Shown one piece after another: positions 11,878 through 22,738 of a stretch of 64,000 bases of DNA. Position numbers and translations under genes: made by a program. The first letter of the stretch is position 1, and the number at the start of each line of letters is the position of its first letter. The notes beneath the pieces were generated by a model. It did not search any database and was not told the origin of the DNA. It saw only the letters and a program-made list of their open reading frames with translations. This DNA comes from Apodospora peruviana (taxonomy: Eukaryota; Ascomycota; Sordariomycetes; Sordariales; Lasiosphaeriaceae). Location: NCBI GenBank assembly GCA_033439685.1, contig JAUEDM010000008.1:1116001-1180000 (forward strand). Direction: 5' to 3'.

Positions 11878-13504
11878 ATGCTTCATTGTCATATATGCGA
11901 GAAACCGTTTACCAGTGGTACGTTCACCCCCGTGTTTACAGGAACCAGGCGCTGAAGGTGTAGTAGCGACATCCCACACCAGACACGTCCGGTACTGCAT
12001 GCGCACCCGGAACCGTCCTCGCGTCAGGCAAAAGTCATGCCAGGCATGCAGTGCTAGCAAAGTCAAGTGCACTTTCCGGCGACCAAGCTGCAAACGGTGC
12101 GAGGATAAGGGGCTCGACTGTATCTACGAGACTGCTTCTGCTCCCGTCTCGGCAGAGTCAGTCCCGGGATTTGAGTCAGCTAAACCACAGCCAGCGGTTG
12201 AGGAACCTATAACCCTCGAATCAACCGGTCTTGAGCCCTGGCAAACCTCCTCTTCAGGGGCTGATCAGATAGACTGGTCCGCCATCGACTTTGTCCTGTC
12301 AGAGGAGTTCCTGTCACAACACACGGAGCCGGAACCCGTTCCGAATACTGGTACCATTACCGATCCGACAGTCCCAGACATGTGCGACCCCAGCTTCTAC
12401 AGTGTCACTGCCCCAGTCAGGAACAAAATCGACATCGACATGTCGTCGTGGTTCTCATCCCCAGGATACACCAACCCTTGGCAACTCCAACAACAACTAA
12501 CCCCAACCTTCACCACCACACCAACGCCCATGGACGCTCCAGGCCAAGCAGCCGTCCTCTCCCTCCACAGAAACCAAGACCCAACAGTCCGATTCTGCGC
12601 CCTGACCATCATCCGCGGCATCCGCGCCTACCCATTGATGATGCTCCAGAAAGACACGTTTCCCCCATTCGTCCACGCCCCGTCCCTGCTCGCCAGCAAG
12701 ACATCCGAAACCAGCGGACCAGGCCGAATCATTGCCCGCTGCATGAGCATCGCGCACATGTACGCGCTGCGCACGCCGGAAACCAGCAACTTCCTCTGGG
12801 AAGCCGTCCACGACCAGAGCACTTACTTCCAGCGCAACATGGACACGATGCCGGTACCAGAGCTGCTGGCCGCCATCGAGGCCCAACTGGTATACATCAT
12901 CATGCGCGTCGTGGCGGCCGCGACGCAGCCTCCTGGTCTAAACTTTGGGCTCATGCTCGTGTTCAAGCAGCTGTGCGACCAGTTTGTGGCGACGCATGAC
13001 GAGCCGTGGTGTTATCAGACCACTGCAAAACCGCCGACACGGTGGGAGGACTGGGTTGTGGCTGAATCTTGGCGGAGGTCAGTTCCCCATCTCACACCCG
13101 CTTGTGAATGTTAGTGACCTAACTTCGGTCTCGATAGAATGAAATGCATCTTTTTTCTGATATGCCGGATCGCGAACCTCGATATTAGTCCCGCGTTCAT
13201 CTGTTCCGCCAACCAGGGCCAGCTCGATCGCATCCCGTTGCCGGCGCCCAAGGCGCAATGGGAGGCCAAGACCGAGGCCGAGTGGCTGGCGCAGACTTCG
13301 TTTTCGGGTGTGTTCAGGGCTCAGTCTGGTTGCAAGTTGGATACTGTCGCCGCGCTGCACGAGGCGCACCAGAATGCCCTCGATGGTAGCGCTGAGGCGC
13401 TGGACAGCTGGAATGTTGGTGCGGATAACCTCGGCTCGCTGCTCAATGCTTCGCTGGGGATGGTTGCGTGGGATGAGACCAGGCGGTGTGAGGTACCTGG
13501 CTGA
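11878..13504 (+). CDS. transcription factor with C2HC finger plus Zn2Cys6 cluster
   Basis: Three exons (11878-11917, 11967-13077, 13138-13504) encode 505 residues. The first exon starts a zinc finger (CHICEKPF). Removing a 49-bp intron joins it to TRHVRYC, giving exact C-x2-C-x12-H-x3-C spacing. That fit supports both the start and the intron. A Zn(II)2Cys6 cluster follows directly (CQACSASKVKC..CKRCEDKGLDC). The rest (from ~residue 180) is a fungal-TF-like middle and C-terminal region ending WDETRRCEVPG. Such dual-finger regulators are known in fungi and are often pathway-specific. It lies 2.3 kb from the start of the UstYa/peptidase block, so control of that block is possible but unproven. 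A related 3' end recurs as a relic at 27461-27600. Confidence 0.85.
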
Positions 13505-14193
13505 TGGTTTGGGATCTTGTGTGTTCATATTCTCTGTCGATTGTCTGATGATGCTATCTGGTAGCGAAGGTATCTGTAGTGCCAATGGTGGCTGTGTTAA
13601 TCAATCACAAGCCTTGGGATAGATCTAGGGTTTGGGTCGTGAAGAATGGAGTTCGCCCTATCGGTGTGACTCCGTCGGCGACCAAGTTAAGTTTAGATGA
13701 GTTGGCCGAGTCTTCTCTCAATCACCTAGGCCCCCTTTGGTTGCCAGTAGTAGGCTTCCGTTTTAGGGTTGCGTTCGTTATTTATTTTGCGTTTAGTTCG
13801 CTCTATCGTAGTTTTAACTTTTACTAGCCGATACTAAAGCCGATACTAACGAGGTTTATAAGTAGGTTAAAATCAAACATTCAGCCTGTTACGAGCCAGT
13901 GCAATGACCCAAGCCATTATACCAAACCCCCCTCAATCGCAAAAGGATGCTGTCATACCCGTACTCAATTGACCCACAATCAACTGAGCTAGGCTCCCAT
14001 TCAAAAGGATGCCAGAATTCTAAGTTGTCAGGACTTAGAATCGAGTGGGTTATGTACTGTACTGCTCAACTCGAGCCTGGTGTGCCCACCGCTGTCGCTG
14101 CGCGACCTAGTCGGTTCGGGGCATAACAGATGCCAGAATACCAAAGGTGCTAGCTAACCTTCGGAATTCTAATGGGTTATATACCGTTAAGAA
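13505..14193. other. intergenic, AT-rich
   Basis: No supported gene. AT-rich sequence around 13780-13870 contains a doubled 12-bp unit (AGCCGATACTAA) near 13828-13851. This may be the trace of an old repeat. Confidence 0.4.
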
Positions 14194-14439
14194 ATGGGTG
14201 AGCTCCCGCAGTACTACACGTCCGAGCGGGATCACATCGTGCACTGCGCCATGCTCTGGCGCAAGCAGTATCGCGCATTCGCCGAGGGCCGCAGGCATCT
14301 CGACTCTATCACGGCCGATCGAGAGCACACCTACCACTGCTCGCAGTATCTGATGGACATGACGGATCTCGGCCAGGATTTTAGGACGGTTCCTCTTACG
14401 GTGAACGTGGGTTTCGCAGGGTGCTACATAGGCGGATGA
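14194..14439 (+). pseudogene. C-terminal remnant of a divergent UstYa-like protein
   Basis: An 81-residue frame holds only the last third of the family seen complete at 20823 and 25776. It has a first HXXHC motif (HIVHC) followed by a WRK-type segment (AMLWRKQYRAF), then a second HXXHC motif (HTYHC), then a tail ending near a Cys. No transmembrane helix and no CGxSPxxA...RGC half is found upstream in any frame. The local ATG (MGELPQYY) is probably fortuitous. It is best read as a truncated duplicate at the edge of the UstYa block. A short independent gene is less likely. Confidence 0.7.
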
Positions 14440-14718
14440 GTGTCTTTACAACTCCATTGTTAGGTTGCCTGCTTGCAGTTTGTGGATTTTGGGAAATACA
14501 TTAGCATCCAGTCGCTCCTGTTGCCAGGCAGTGACATCAGTGACACGACGGGCTTTTGGATTTTATCAAGACATCTTCAAGACAGCTCCGAATGTATCTC
14601 TCCCATCAGAATATCATCGTGCTAGCACCATAGCATATGCAAGACACGATCGGGTTTTCACGCATACGCAATGTGGCCTTCGTTTATTGCTCTATCCGAG
14701 ATTACATGTACTTCCCAT
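14440..14718. other. intergenic between UstYa-like remnant and M3 peptidase
   Basis: No coding potential or motif recognised. The downstream part is 3' flank of the reverse-strand peptidase gene. Confidence 0.4.
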
Positions 14719-17118
14719 TCAGCAACCCAAAATGTTGTCGTGGAACGCCTTGGCTGATGGCTGACGCCCTAAGAAATCAACAAGGCTTTGCATCGCTTCT
14801 TGGCCGCCCCCCTTTTCGAGAACACATAGTCTAAAGCTCTGTCCGAGCTCACCATTGATTGTATTGCCCCGGAATTTGGAGTAGAACAGATCTGCGGCCA
14901 AGACTTGCGAGCTAATTGTTGTGTATCCGACTGCGCGTTAGCCACAACGGTCCAGTCCGAAACGTGGTGTACCCAACCTCGTAGAGGTCGAAAACAGAAT
15001 GTGGCCAGGACTTACAAGAGATAGGCGTAGTACCCGGCATCGTAGTCATTCGAAACCAAGTGCGAGAAGGTGGTGTAGCCATGTCCCCATGCGTAGTCGC
15101 CACCAGAGACGTCGGGCGGCCCGGGCCCGTCCATCGGCTGCATCTCGTCGCGCAGCTGGTTCCAGACGACGGCCAAATCGAGAGATTCTGCTTCCTTGCT
15201 GCTGCCTAGCTGGTGGATGCTCATGTCGAAGACAGCCCGATGCAGCTGGCCGAGGTAGAACAACGGTCCGACGGAGAAGCGTCTCGATGGAATGAGGCTG
15301 TCAATGAGCTCGGCGGGCATATGTTTTTCAGGTCCAAGTGTGGCACCGTGCTCAGGTCCATGATTTTGCTCCGCCGCCGCCTCCTGCATCTCGTCGCTGT
15401 TGTCGCTGTTGCCGACGACGGGGAGGTAAGAGTAGTGCAGACTCAACGACTTGAGGACGGATGGCGTCCAACACCACTGCTCTAGCATCTGGCTTGGCAT
15501 TTCTCCAAAGTCGACGGCAACTCCCTCGGGTCCGTGGAAACACGCGAACCTGGTCTTGGACACAACATCGTGGATCCCGTGGCCGAGCTCGTGAAACAGG
15601 AGCACCAAGTCGAAGTGTCTCAGCAGGCTGGGCTTGTTCCCACGGGGTGGTTTCGGTACTTGGCAGAGCAGAGCCGTCGCAGGATGCTGGCGTGTACCAT
15701 CCTCGCGAATAAACCCCTGCCAAGGCGTCAGAGTTATTAGACCAGAAACTTAGCTGCCTTAACCAGTGCTTCGGGAAACCATGGAAAAGACACGTGGAGG
15801 GGCAAGGTGAGGTAGGTAGTACGCACTGGCTGGGGAGGTTGAAGCACGAAGTTTGCGGGCATTTCCCTGGTCGATAAGAGACGTCCAGGTACAGATAGCC
15901 GAGGAACACACCGCCACGACATGGTGCATCGTGAACCCTAAAGATTTGCACGTCCTGATGCCAGACCATCTGCGCCGTTCTTTCGCCGCCCTTCAGCTCG
16001 GTGAACTCCAGTCCGAACAGCTGAGCGAGGAGCACCAACATGGCTGCCACCGTCGTCTGCACTGGAAAGTACTCTTTTATCATGGCCCCATCTATCGACA
16101 GCTCCTTCTCGAGCAGCATGTTGTGGTAGAAGTCATAGTCCCAGAAGTAGAAGCTACCCCCTTCGGACGAATAGTCGGCTTCTTCGGCGCGACGGCCGAG
16201 ATCCGCCTGCTTGATCTCTTTCAGCTTTTGCAATGCGTGCTGGCCGGCTTGGCTGAGCCTGAACCGCAGATCAGCCAGAAAGGCATTCACGGCGTCCGGA
16301 CTCTTGGCCATCCTGTCCTCAAGTCGGAAGGCGGCGTTGTTGGGAAACCCCAGGAAACAGGCCCTCTCGTGGCGGAGGACGACGGCTTCTTTGACGAGCG
16401 AAGCATTCGCGCTGCATCTGTTCTCGAGCGCCATCCACAGCCGCTTCCGGGTCTCGGCCTTTTTGGCATAACCGAGAATGTCAGTGTGGCTGGGGTCGGC
16501 GAGGACCACCTCCCACTGCTGGTCCTCTGGGTCCGTGTCGTTCGATTTAAGAAGACAAAGAATGCACTGGGGCACACCTTCCAGCTCGGCCGAGCGAAAG
16601 GAGATGCTAGCGTCGTCGCCACGGAGGTTTTCCTCAAACTCGGCTCTGATCTGACTGAGGCGTGTTTCGATGCTTCGGAAGCGTTGCCGTTTGGCATCAT
16701 CGACGAGGCCTGCGCCTGCTTGGATGTGCTTGTGGTAGCACCGGCTCAGAAATAATGACGATTCTCGGTCGAGGTCCTCATGGCTGGCGCGCACAGCGTC
16801 GACGAGCTGGAAGATGTCCTCCCGCATCCAAGATTCAGCCACAAAGTCGTCCAGGATGGCCTGGGCTCTGGTCGAGGCATCGCGCATCGAGGCCTTCTCG
16901 GCCACATGTCGGTAGAAGCCAAGGATTCTGGCCTGCGCAGCAAACTCATTCTCCATGTGCCCAAGTGGCTTCATGACCGTAGCAAAGGTGGCTGCCGATG
17001 GGCTGACATGGGAGACCAATTGGTCCCGCAAGCGGCGCGAGTGGTCCACGAGACGGTGCGAGTCTGCCACGACTGACTCTGGCGTTGCCGCAAACTGAGG
17101 TGGCGGCGGGTCTATCAT
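14719..17118 (-). CDS. M3-family zinc metallopeptidase (thimet oligopeptidase/MepB type), with one frameshift
   Basis: Three exons on the reverse strand (17118-15827, 15716-15016, 14911-14719) total about 728 residues, normal for this family. The zinc site HELGHGIH is early in exon 2, with the downstream glutamate region (HGPEGVAVDF) and the family-typical end (VLEKGGGQ...LVDFLGRQP). M3 enzymes cleave oligopeptides, usually in the cytosol. No signal peptide is seen. The reading frame slips once in exon 1 at 15862-15864, where AAA on the coding strand would need to be AAAA to keep frame; everything else is consistent. The start is the ATG at 17118. The gene sits inside the UstYa block, so a part in maturing or clearing a peptide product is conceivable but not shown. 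Confidence 0.8.
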
Positions 17119-17614
17119 TGTCAAATCACTGGCTTGTCTGTCTGTCTGTCTGTGTATTCCTGGATTCTGTGGTATAACTACCTGCTAGGTACCTTACCCA
17201 AGTGCTGCAGCGTACTAATTAGTACTTGAGGCACAATCAATGCATGCCTTTTTTCCTGCTTCTGGTTGACTGACGTGATTTCGTCGTAAGCCAACCCAAA
17301 AGGTGAGACGGCGCATGGTTCTAAAGCGAAAGGGTTTCAAGCTGTCAGCCCCTTTCAGTGTAGTTAGTGTACATGTAGGTAGCTACTGCGGCTGCTGACG
17401 TTGGACTAGACACGGCAGTACTACTAGTATTTCGGCCTCTTGTGTCAGAGGCTACCTCAGGAGAGGTATCGATGAGTGCGCGCATGTCCAGCTGGCCCCG
17501 TTCTCTTTTCGCAGTGGTTTCCCGTCTGTCTCTATAACCTCACTCTGGCGTTCCACTTGCTGCCATTTCCTGAGCCCTCCACTTATTTGTTAACACCTTC
17601 ATCAGCCGTCGCCT
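17119..17614. promoter_or_regulatory. divergent intergenic region (peptidase / UstYa gene A)
   Basis: About 500 bp separates the divergent starts of the M3 peptidase and UstYa gene A, so it must hold both promoters. Short TACCT/AGGTA-type strings occur (17180-17200). No specific operator was identified. Confidence 0.5.
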
Positions 17615-18829
17615 ATGGCTACATCTCCGTACGCCCCTTTAAGCGCCAATGAAGATCGGGATGAGGTGTCTGCGGGCACCAAAACCCATGCACCAAGACG
17701 CAGCACGCTCTTGCTGATTCTTCCATGGCTCATCTCTTTGTTCATGACGCTGCTGTTGGTGAAGCAGGCAGCGTTGATATCGATCGCGCATGACTCCTGT
17801 TCCAAATGCATCTGGAAAGAATTCGAGATCAGCAAGTCCACCACGCCCAAAACGTTGAATAGACCCAAGCAAAGGAGTAGCATGTCTGAGACCCTATATT
17901 AACGATATTACATTGCCTGCAGGGGCAGCCAGGAGACAAATACCCTTGACCACGACCCACGTCAAGTTTACCGGCGGTCTCAAGATCCTCGACGGCGTCG
18001 GACTCGTCCGCGAGATCGACTCAACATTGCCAGCCTACGTCGGGACCCCGTCACCCGAGTTGGATGCAGCATGGGAAGACATCGTGCAGCGTATGTCAGT
18101 CACCTGGTCGTGTCAAAATTATGACACAGCGGAAAGCCTACCTACCTACTGACATGAGGCGATGCAATTGTGCCAAACAGCCCTCAACGTATTTGTGACG
18201 GAGAAGGAACTGGAAGGGGACACAGTTGGCACCAGTCCAGATCCCGAAACCGGATTATACGTCGCAATGTCAGTGAGTGCCGTGCCCGACGTTGGAAATG
18301 GTGTTGCCTGACACATCATCTTCAGGCCCCAAGGGTTCCACGATTTACACTGTCTTGTAAGTGGCCACTACAGTTTTTCGCCAAATAGTGAACTACGAAA
18401 CGGCATACCTACCTAACCTATCTTGCAGAATATGATACGGCAACGTCTCCATCTCGACTATTACTCGGCAATGGCCAGAATGAACAGGACCACGCTCGAC
18501 ACGCACATAGGTACTGGATACCCACCTTGCCTTAGGGACTCCACATGGCCTTGTTCTCGTCTGGTGCTCCAATGCTAACATGGATGGGAACTACAGACCA
18601 CTGCATCGACTCTCTGCGCCAGAGTCTGATGTGCACGGGCGACATGACGCTGATCAGAACATACTGGATCGACGAGAGGCATCGGATGATGGCCAACTTT
18701 GACAACGACCACATGTGCCGCGACTTTGGCGCCCTTAAAGCTTGGTTGAGAGCCAGGGATGCCGAGGACGGTTCGACGTGGCGTGAAAGTGCAGACAGAC
18801 TTCTTGGGGAACTTCAAGTTGCCTCTTGA
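17615..18829 (+). CDS. UstYa-family (DUF3328) oxidase, gene A
   Basis: Six exons (17615-17876, 17923-18090, 18181-18268, 18326-18356, 18429-18510, 18597-18829) give exactly 287 residues. A single transmembrane helix lies at ~30-52 (LLLILPWLISLFMTLLLV). YVGTPSPELDAAW is typical of the family. The two signature HXXHC motifs are present: HDLHC (end of exon 4) and HIDHC (start of exon 6, followed by SLRQSLMC). The C-terminus carries the expected CRDF. UstYa proteins are membrane-anchored, probably copper-dependent oxidases that cyclise or hydroxylate RiPP and other peptide backbones. Both motifs are generated only by precise splicing, which supports the exon model. It is transcribed divergently from the M3 peptidase. 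Confidence 0.9.
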
Positions 18830-19338
18830 ATAACGGACCCAGCTTCTATGAGATACCGTGTATTTGGTTACATTGGCTTAGTTGCTCGTTGGAATTGATA
18901 CGACTTGCAGTTTTGACTGCCTACATATTCTGGGGACTGGACTTGTCTGAGTCTGAGAATAATATAAGTTAGGAGCAGTTAATGCAAGGTACAGAGCCGT
19001 TGACAAGTTTTAAATCCGACTTGATCGATAGCTAACCAAGGTAATTATAACCAACGATTACAACCTCTTGGAAATTAGTTGCCGATATCCCCATGTTTGG
19101 TGGGCTGGCACACGTCTCTACTTGTAATCAAGGTAGGGTATGAGTTGTCTCCTCACATTTCTTATGTTTCCCACCCTTTGTATTACGTCAAATCGTAAGG
19201 GTATGTAGGGTACCTTACGTAAATGTCACCATACGCCATCAACTCTCAAGGGACTTTATAACCGTAGGTACCCATCTACCCCGTAATATTTGCAGCCGTA
19301 CGCTGCCGGACCAAGTGCTCAGATCCAACAACACCCAC
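18830..19338. other. intergenic between UstYa genes A and B
   Basis: No supported gene; no signal-peptide ORF or Kex2-spaced repeat peptide was found on either strand. The distal part is the presumed promoter of UstYa gene B. Confidence 0.4.
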
Positions 19339-20467
19339 ATGCACCCATCAATGTACCCCAAGATAGCCCAATACACGCCCCTGGAGCAAAGTATCGATGA
19401 GCCAGGAGATTCTTATCAGGGGAACATACGAACGAGACGCAAAAGATGGCTTGGACACGCTTCGGCAGACCTCGTGGGTCGCACATATCTCGTCGCCATC
19501 CATTTCGTTCTGGCGCTGCTGGCATGGCTGCTCTTGGACGCCCATTGGAAGCAGCAGGAACTGAAGCTTCACATGCTGCCATCAGAGTTTGGTAAGTTGA
19601 GAGATTTGGTGGACCGGTTTTTCTCGTTCCAAAACGAGGCGCTGGACTTGTTGTGCCGGACGCCGACATTTGATGGCCTTTTTTTTTTTTTTTTTTTTTT
19701 TTTTTGACTGACGATCCCTTCCATTCCAACAGTGCTTGCCAAAGAAGCCGTCCGGTACGAGGAGATCACTTTTGATCCGAGCGGTTTCTGGGAAGACCCG
19801 TCCCGCGCGACACCCTACGAAGGACCGCCCACGGCAAAAGTCAACGCAGCGTGGAAGCACCTCGTCAGAGGTAAAGTATAACATGCACACCAGACGCTTC
19901 TCTACTAGAACGGCAATAGCTGACATTCCTTGCAAGTGGGTATGTACTCCCTCACGAGCGAGGAATATGGCCACCTCGGCCTCGAGACGAGCATTGTCCC
20001 GGGCCAGAGAGACCAGCACATCATCACGCTCGAAGTGTTCCATCAGCTGCACTGTCTGGTAATTACGCAACACCTTTTTTTTTTTTTCTTTTTTTTTTTT
20101 TTTTGTTACCCTCAATGTTTTGACCAAAGGAATTAGAATTACCTCCGAAAGCGCGCTTACGGCATCGTGCCAGAGGAAGCTGCAGAGCACGGGCAGAGGG
20201 CTCACCTCGGTAAGTGTATTATTTGTACTTATTGGTCAGCATCTGATGATGAAGACTAACAAGACTTGCTTCCCAGCACACTGTGTGGATTATCTTCGTC
20301 AGGTACTCATGTGCCACGGCGACTTGACGCCGATAACACTCAGGTACAACCAGTCGACAGACTTTGTGGAGCCCAACTTCCGCATCAGGCACACCTGTCG
20401 GAACTTTGACATGATCTGGGAGTTTGCGGCCAAAGGAAACCGATCTGGGATTAGCATCGAGGGGTGA
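19339..20467 (+). CDS. UstYa-family (DUF3328) oxidase, gene B
   Basis: Five exons (19339-19591, 19733-19870, 19937-20058, 20137-20209, 20277-20467) encode 258 residues. One transmembrane helix lies near residues 50-70 (LVAIHFVLALLAWLLL). The first HXXHC motif is HQLHC within EVFHQLHCL. The second, HLAHC, forms across the last splice junction and is followed by VDYLRQVLMC and the late CRNFDMIWEF. Length and motif order are normal for the family. Introns 1 and 3 each contain a long T run (19679-19705; 20075-20104 with one C). An alternative ATG four codons downstream (19351) is equally plausible. Likely role: membrane-anchored oxidation or cyclisation of a peptide substrate. Confidence 0.88.
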
Positions 20468-20822
20468 CTCCCTCTCTCTCCAGTAAACTGGTCATGGTAA
20501 TACTGCCTTAGGTGGTATTTACCACTACGTCCTATCCAGGTGGCCTGTAATTACCTGAGTAGTATAATGCAAGAAATATTATGTCAGTCTCGGTTCCACA
20601 AGTCCCTGCGTATCACCTCATCTGCTGCTTTGAGTTTGTGGCCCCGAATACCCTGGAGCTCCAGCATGCATAGGTAGGTATGCATTCGTTTCGACAACTC
20701 TTGACGACTGAGATGCCACCAGACCTTCCCCATCTTCTAATGCCGTTTCTTGTTCTTATACAATTTACCGAGTTTGCAAAAGCCGTTACACCGCAGTCAA
20801 AATCCATTACCGACCCTAGAAA

Positions 20823-21563
20823 ATGGACTACGAAGCCCTGCCTACCGATGAGTGCGACATGTCGACACTGGAGACCGACAAGAGGCAGAAGCCGGAGCTC
20901 AAGTCTTGGTTTCGACGACGACGTACCCGTTTCGCTGCGCTGACACTCGTCTTCCTATTCGTATTACTCGGCGTGTTCCTGCCTACGTTTATCTACGACT
21001 ACCGCCGTTCGAATGCATCATCACCGTCCGAGCTCGCTGCTGCTGCTGCTGCTGCTGTCGAGACGTGCGGCACATCGCCTCAAGACGCCGTCTCTCGCGG
21101 GTGCCGTTTCGACGTCATGTCCTTCGCCTGGCTGCCGGCTCCCTGCTTCGACGGGGAGCTGATGGCCGACTTCCTCGCGCTGCGGGACTGGCGGTGGTAC
21201 GTGGATCCCGATGGCACCCAGATGGCCGATGCAGCCGCCGCGGCAAGAGGCGAGTACGACCGGCTCTACGTGACCCAGGAATACCACATGTACCACTGCA
21301 CCTACATGTGGCGGAAGATGCACCGGGCGATACGGTACCGACGGCCCCTGGACGGCTACATTGCCAACATGGAGCACACGGCGCACTGCGAGGCCATGCT
21401 GGTCAACGATGCGGGATTGCCGCTCGATGCCACAAACACGGCCATTGTGTCCAAATACGTGCAATGCCCTGTGTCAGGTCAGGAGCTGGGGGACGCGGGC
21501 TGGTATCGCATGGTAGATGGCGCGAGGGTGCACGGGTTCGGTCGTCATCATCACCATCCATGA
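20823..21563 (+). CDS. divergent UstYa-like membrane protein, gene C
   Basis: Single exon, 246 residues. A basic stretch (SWFRRRRTRF) precedes one transmembrane helix (~38-58). The outer part opens with CGTSPQDAVSRGCRFDV and AWLPAPCFD. It then has two HXXHC motifs: HMYHC followed by TYMWRKMHRA, and HTAHC about 25 residues later. Canonical UstYa proteins have the same pair of motifs in the same order, with an RK/RQ-containing helix after the first, so common ancestry is likely. The N-terminal half (CGxSP...RGC) is different and shared with the genes at 14194 and 25776. The protein ends in a short His-rich tail. The ATG at 20823 has no close upstream competitor. Function unknown; possibly an oxidase or partner of the neighbouring UstYa proteins. 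Confidence 0.8.
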   Translation: MDYEALPTDECDMSTLETDKRQKPELKSWFRRRRTRFAALTLVFLFVLLGVFLPTFIYDYRRSNASSPSELAAAAAAAVETCGTSPQDAVSRGCRFDVMSFAWLPAPCFDGELMADFLALRDWRWYVDPDGTQMADAAAAARGEYDRLYVTQEYHMYHCTYMWRKMHRAIRYRRPLDGYIANMEHTAHCEAMLVNDAGLPLDATNTAIVSKYVQCPVSGQELGDAGWYRMVDGARVHGFGRHHHHP

Positions 21564-21708
21564 GAAGGATGGATGGGCGGGCGGGCTCAACTGCTGACAC
21601 CCAAGGCGTATTGTAATATGTGTATTACCAACAAAAGAGTACTACCTGTTTGTTGTCGATTCCAATGGTCCTTGAGTGGGCAAAATAAAAAAACCACATG
21701 GTACTTTT

Positions 21709-22246
21709 TCAAGCGTCAACATTGGCGCCTGCGTTGAGCAAGAGCAGCGTGATGGCCTCTGACCCCGTTTCTACAGCCAGATGCAACGGCATGTTTCCCA
21801 TGACGTCGGCCGAGTTGGGGTCTAGCGACGCATCGAGAAGCAGCTTGACCACGGCCTCGCTTCCGCTCAGCACGGCAGGGAAGAGCGCGGTGCGGCCGAG
21901 GTTGTCCTTGGAGTCCACCGTAGCCATCCACGCCTCCTCAAGGAGCAGCTGGACCATGGTCCGAGACCCCAGCCTGGCAGCCATGTGCAGTGCCGCCTGG
22001 CCGTGGCTGTCCCGCCGTTCCGTGTCGGCGCCATGCTGCAGAAGCACACGGGCGACCGATTCGTTGTCGCTGGACACGGCGAGATGAAGAGCCGTACGGC
22101 CGCCGCCGCTACATGTATGCGACCGCCCATCCGGTTCCGGTTCCGGCCCCCCGCCAACATGAACGTCGTCAAAAAGAGGCGAGAAGGTCAGGTTCATGTC
22201 CCAGCTTTCGTGTGCACCTGTGTTTTCCGGTGCAAGGCCGGGTGAT

Positions 22247-22280
<34 letters not shown>

Positions 22281-22738
22281 TCATCATCGCCGCCGTCGCC
22301 GCCGCAGTCGTCTTGGTGTCAGGCCAGGCTTGCAGATCATTGCACGTTTGGTGCAGTGTGTCAGTCGATGCTGTTGTCGCTGTGTTGGCGTCAAGATTCA
22401 GGCTTTTGCTGGTGACCTGTTCGATGGCTCGTTCCAGCAACCGCAGCCGTTGCTTCTGGTTCTGGCCTGGTTACGTTGCATCGTAAACCCGTTAGCCGAC
22501 GCTGCCATTATCAGGATTGATACCAGACCGATGAGGAGCAGGCTGAACCAAGGTAATTACCTAGGTAAGTAGCCGAAGGTGTCTTACGATATGTCCGCTG
22601 TGCGAGGCAGTTCTGGAGCCTCTTTCGCTCCTTTGCGTCAATCTGTTCGCCATGACTCGTCCGAGCCAAGATTGCCTTATCTGCCGTTTGCGTTGTTGTT
22701 GTTGTTGTGGTCGGTGTCGAATCACGTTGTGATGGCAT
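21709..22738 (-). CDS. bANK transcription factor: bZIP basic region plus ankyrin repeats (ToxE type)
   Basis: Two exons (22738-22588, 22466-21709; 121-bp intron) give 302 residues. The basic region spans the junction: KERKRLQNCLAQRTYR then QNQKQRLRLLE. It has bZIP-type DNA-contact residues but no following leucine zipper. A low-complexity Thr/Ala/Met-rich linker (ACG repeats near 22243-22290) is followed by four ankyrin repeats (GRTALHLAV, GQAALHMAA, GRTALFPAV, GNMPLHLAV), ending at the stop codon. This architecture matches the bANK class, whose founder ToxE controls the HC-toxin genes of Cochliobolus. An in-frame ATG at 22750 is also possible. Set among UstYa genes, it is the best candidate cluster regulator, by inference. 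Confidence 0.88.

Noticed and set aside
15853..16755. 300-codon forward frame opposite the M3 peptidase
   Set aside because: It is an antisense shadow created by GC-rich codon use; no domain is present.
22241..22290. CGT/CAT repeat array as a possible regulatory minisatellite
   Set aside because: It lies inside the bANK coding exon and encodes the Thr/Met linker, so it is coding low complexity.
21990..22486. Forward open frames opposite the ankyrin exon
   Set aside because: They are shadows of the reverse-strand ankyrin repeats and end in artificial Ser or Val runs.
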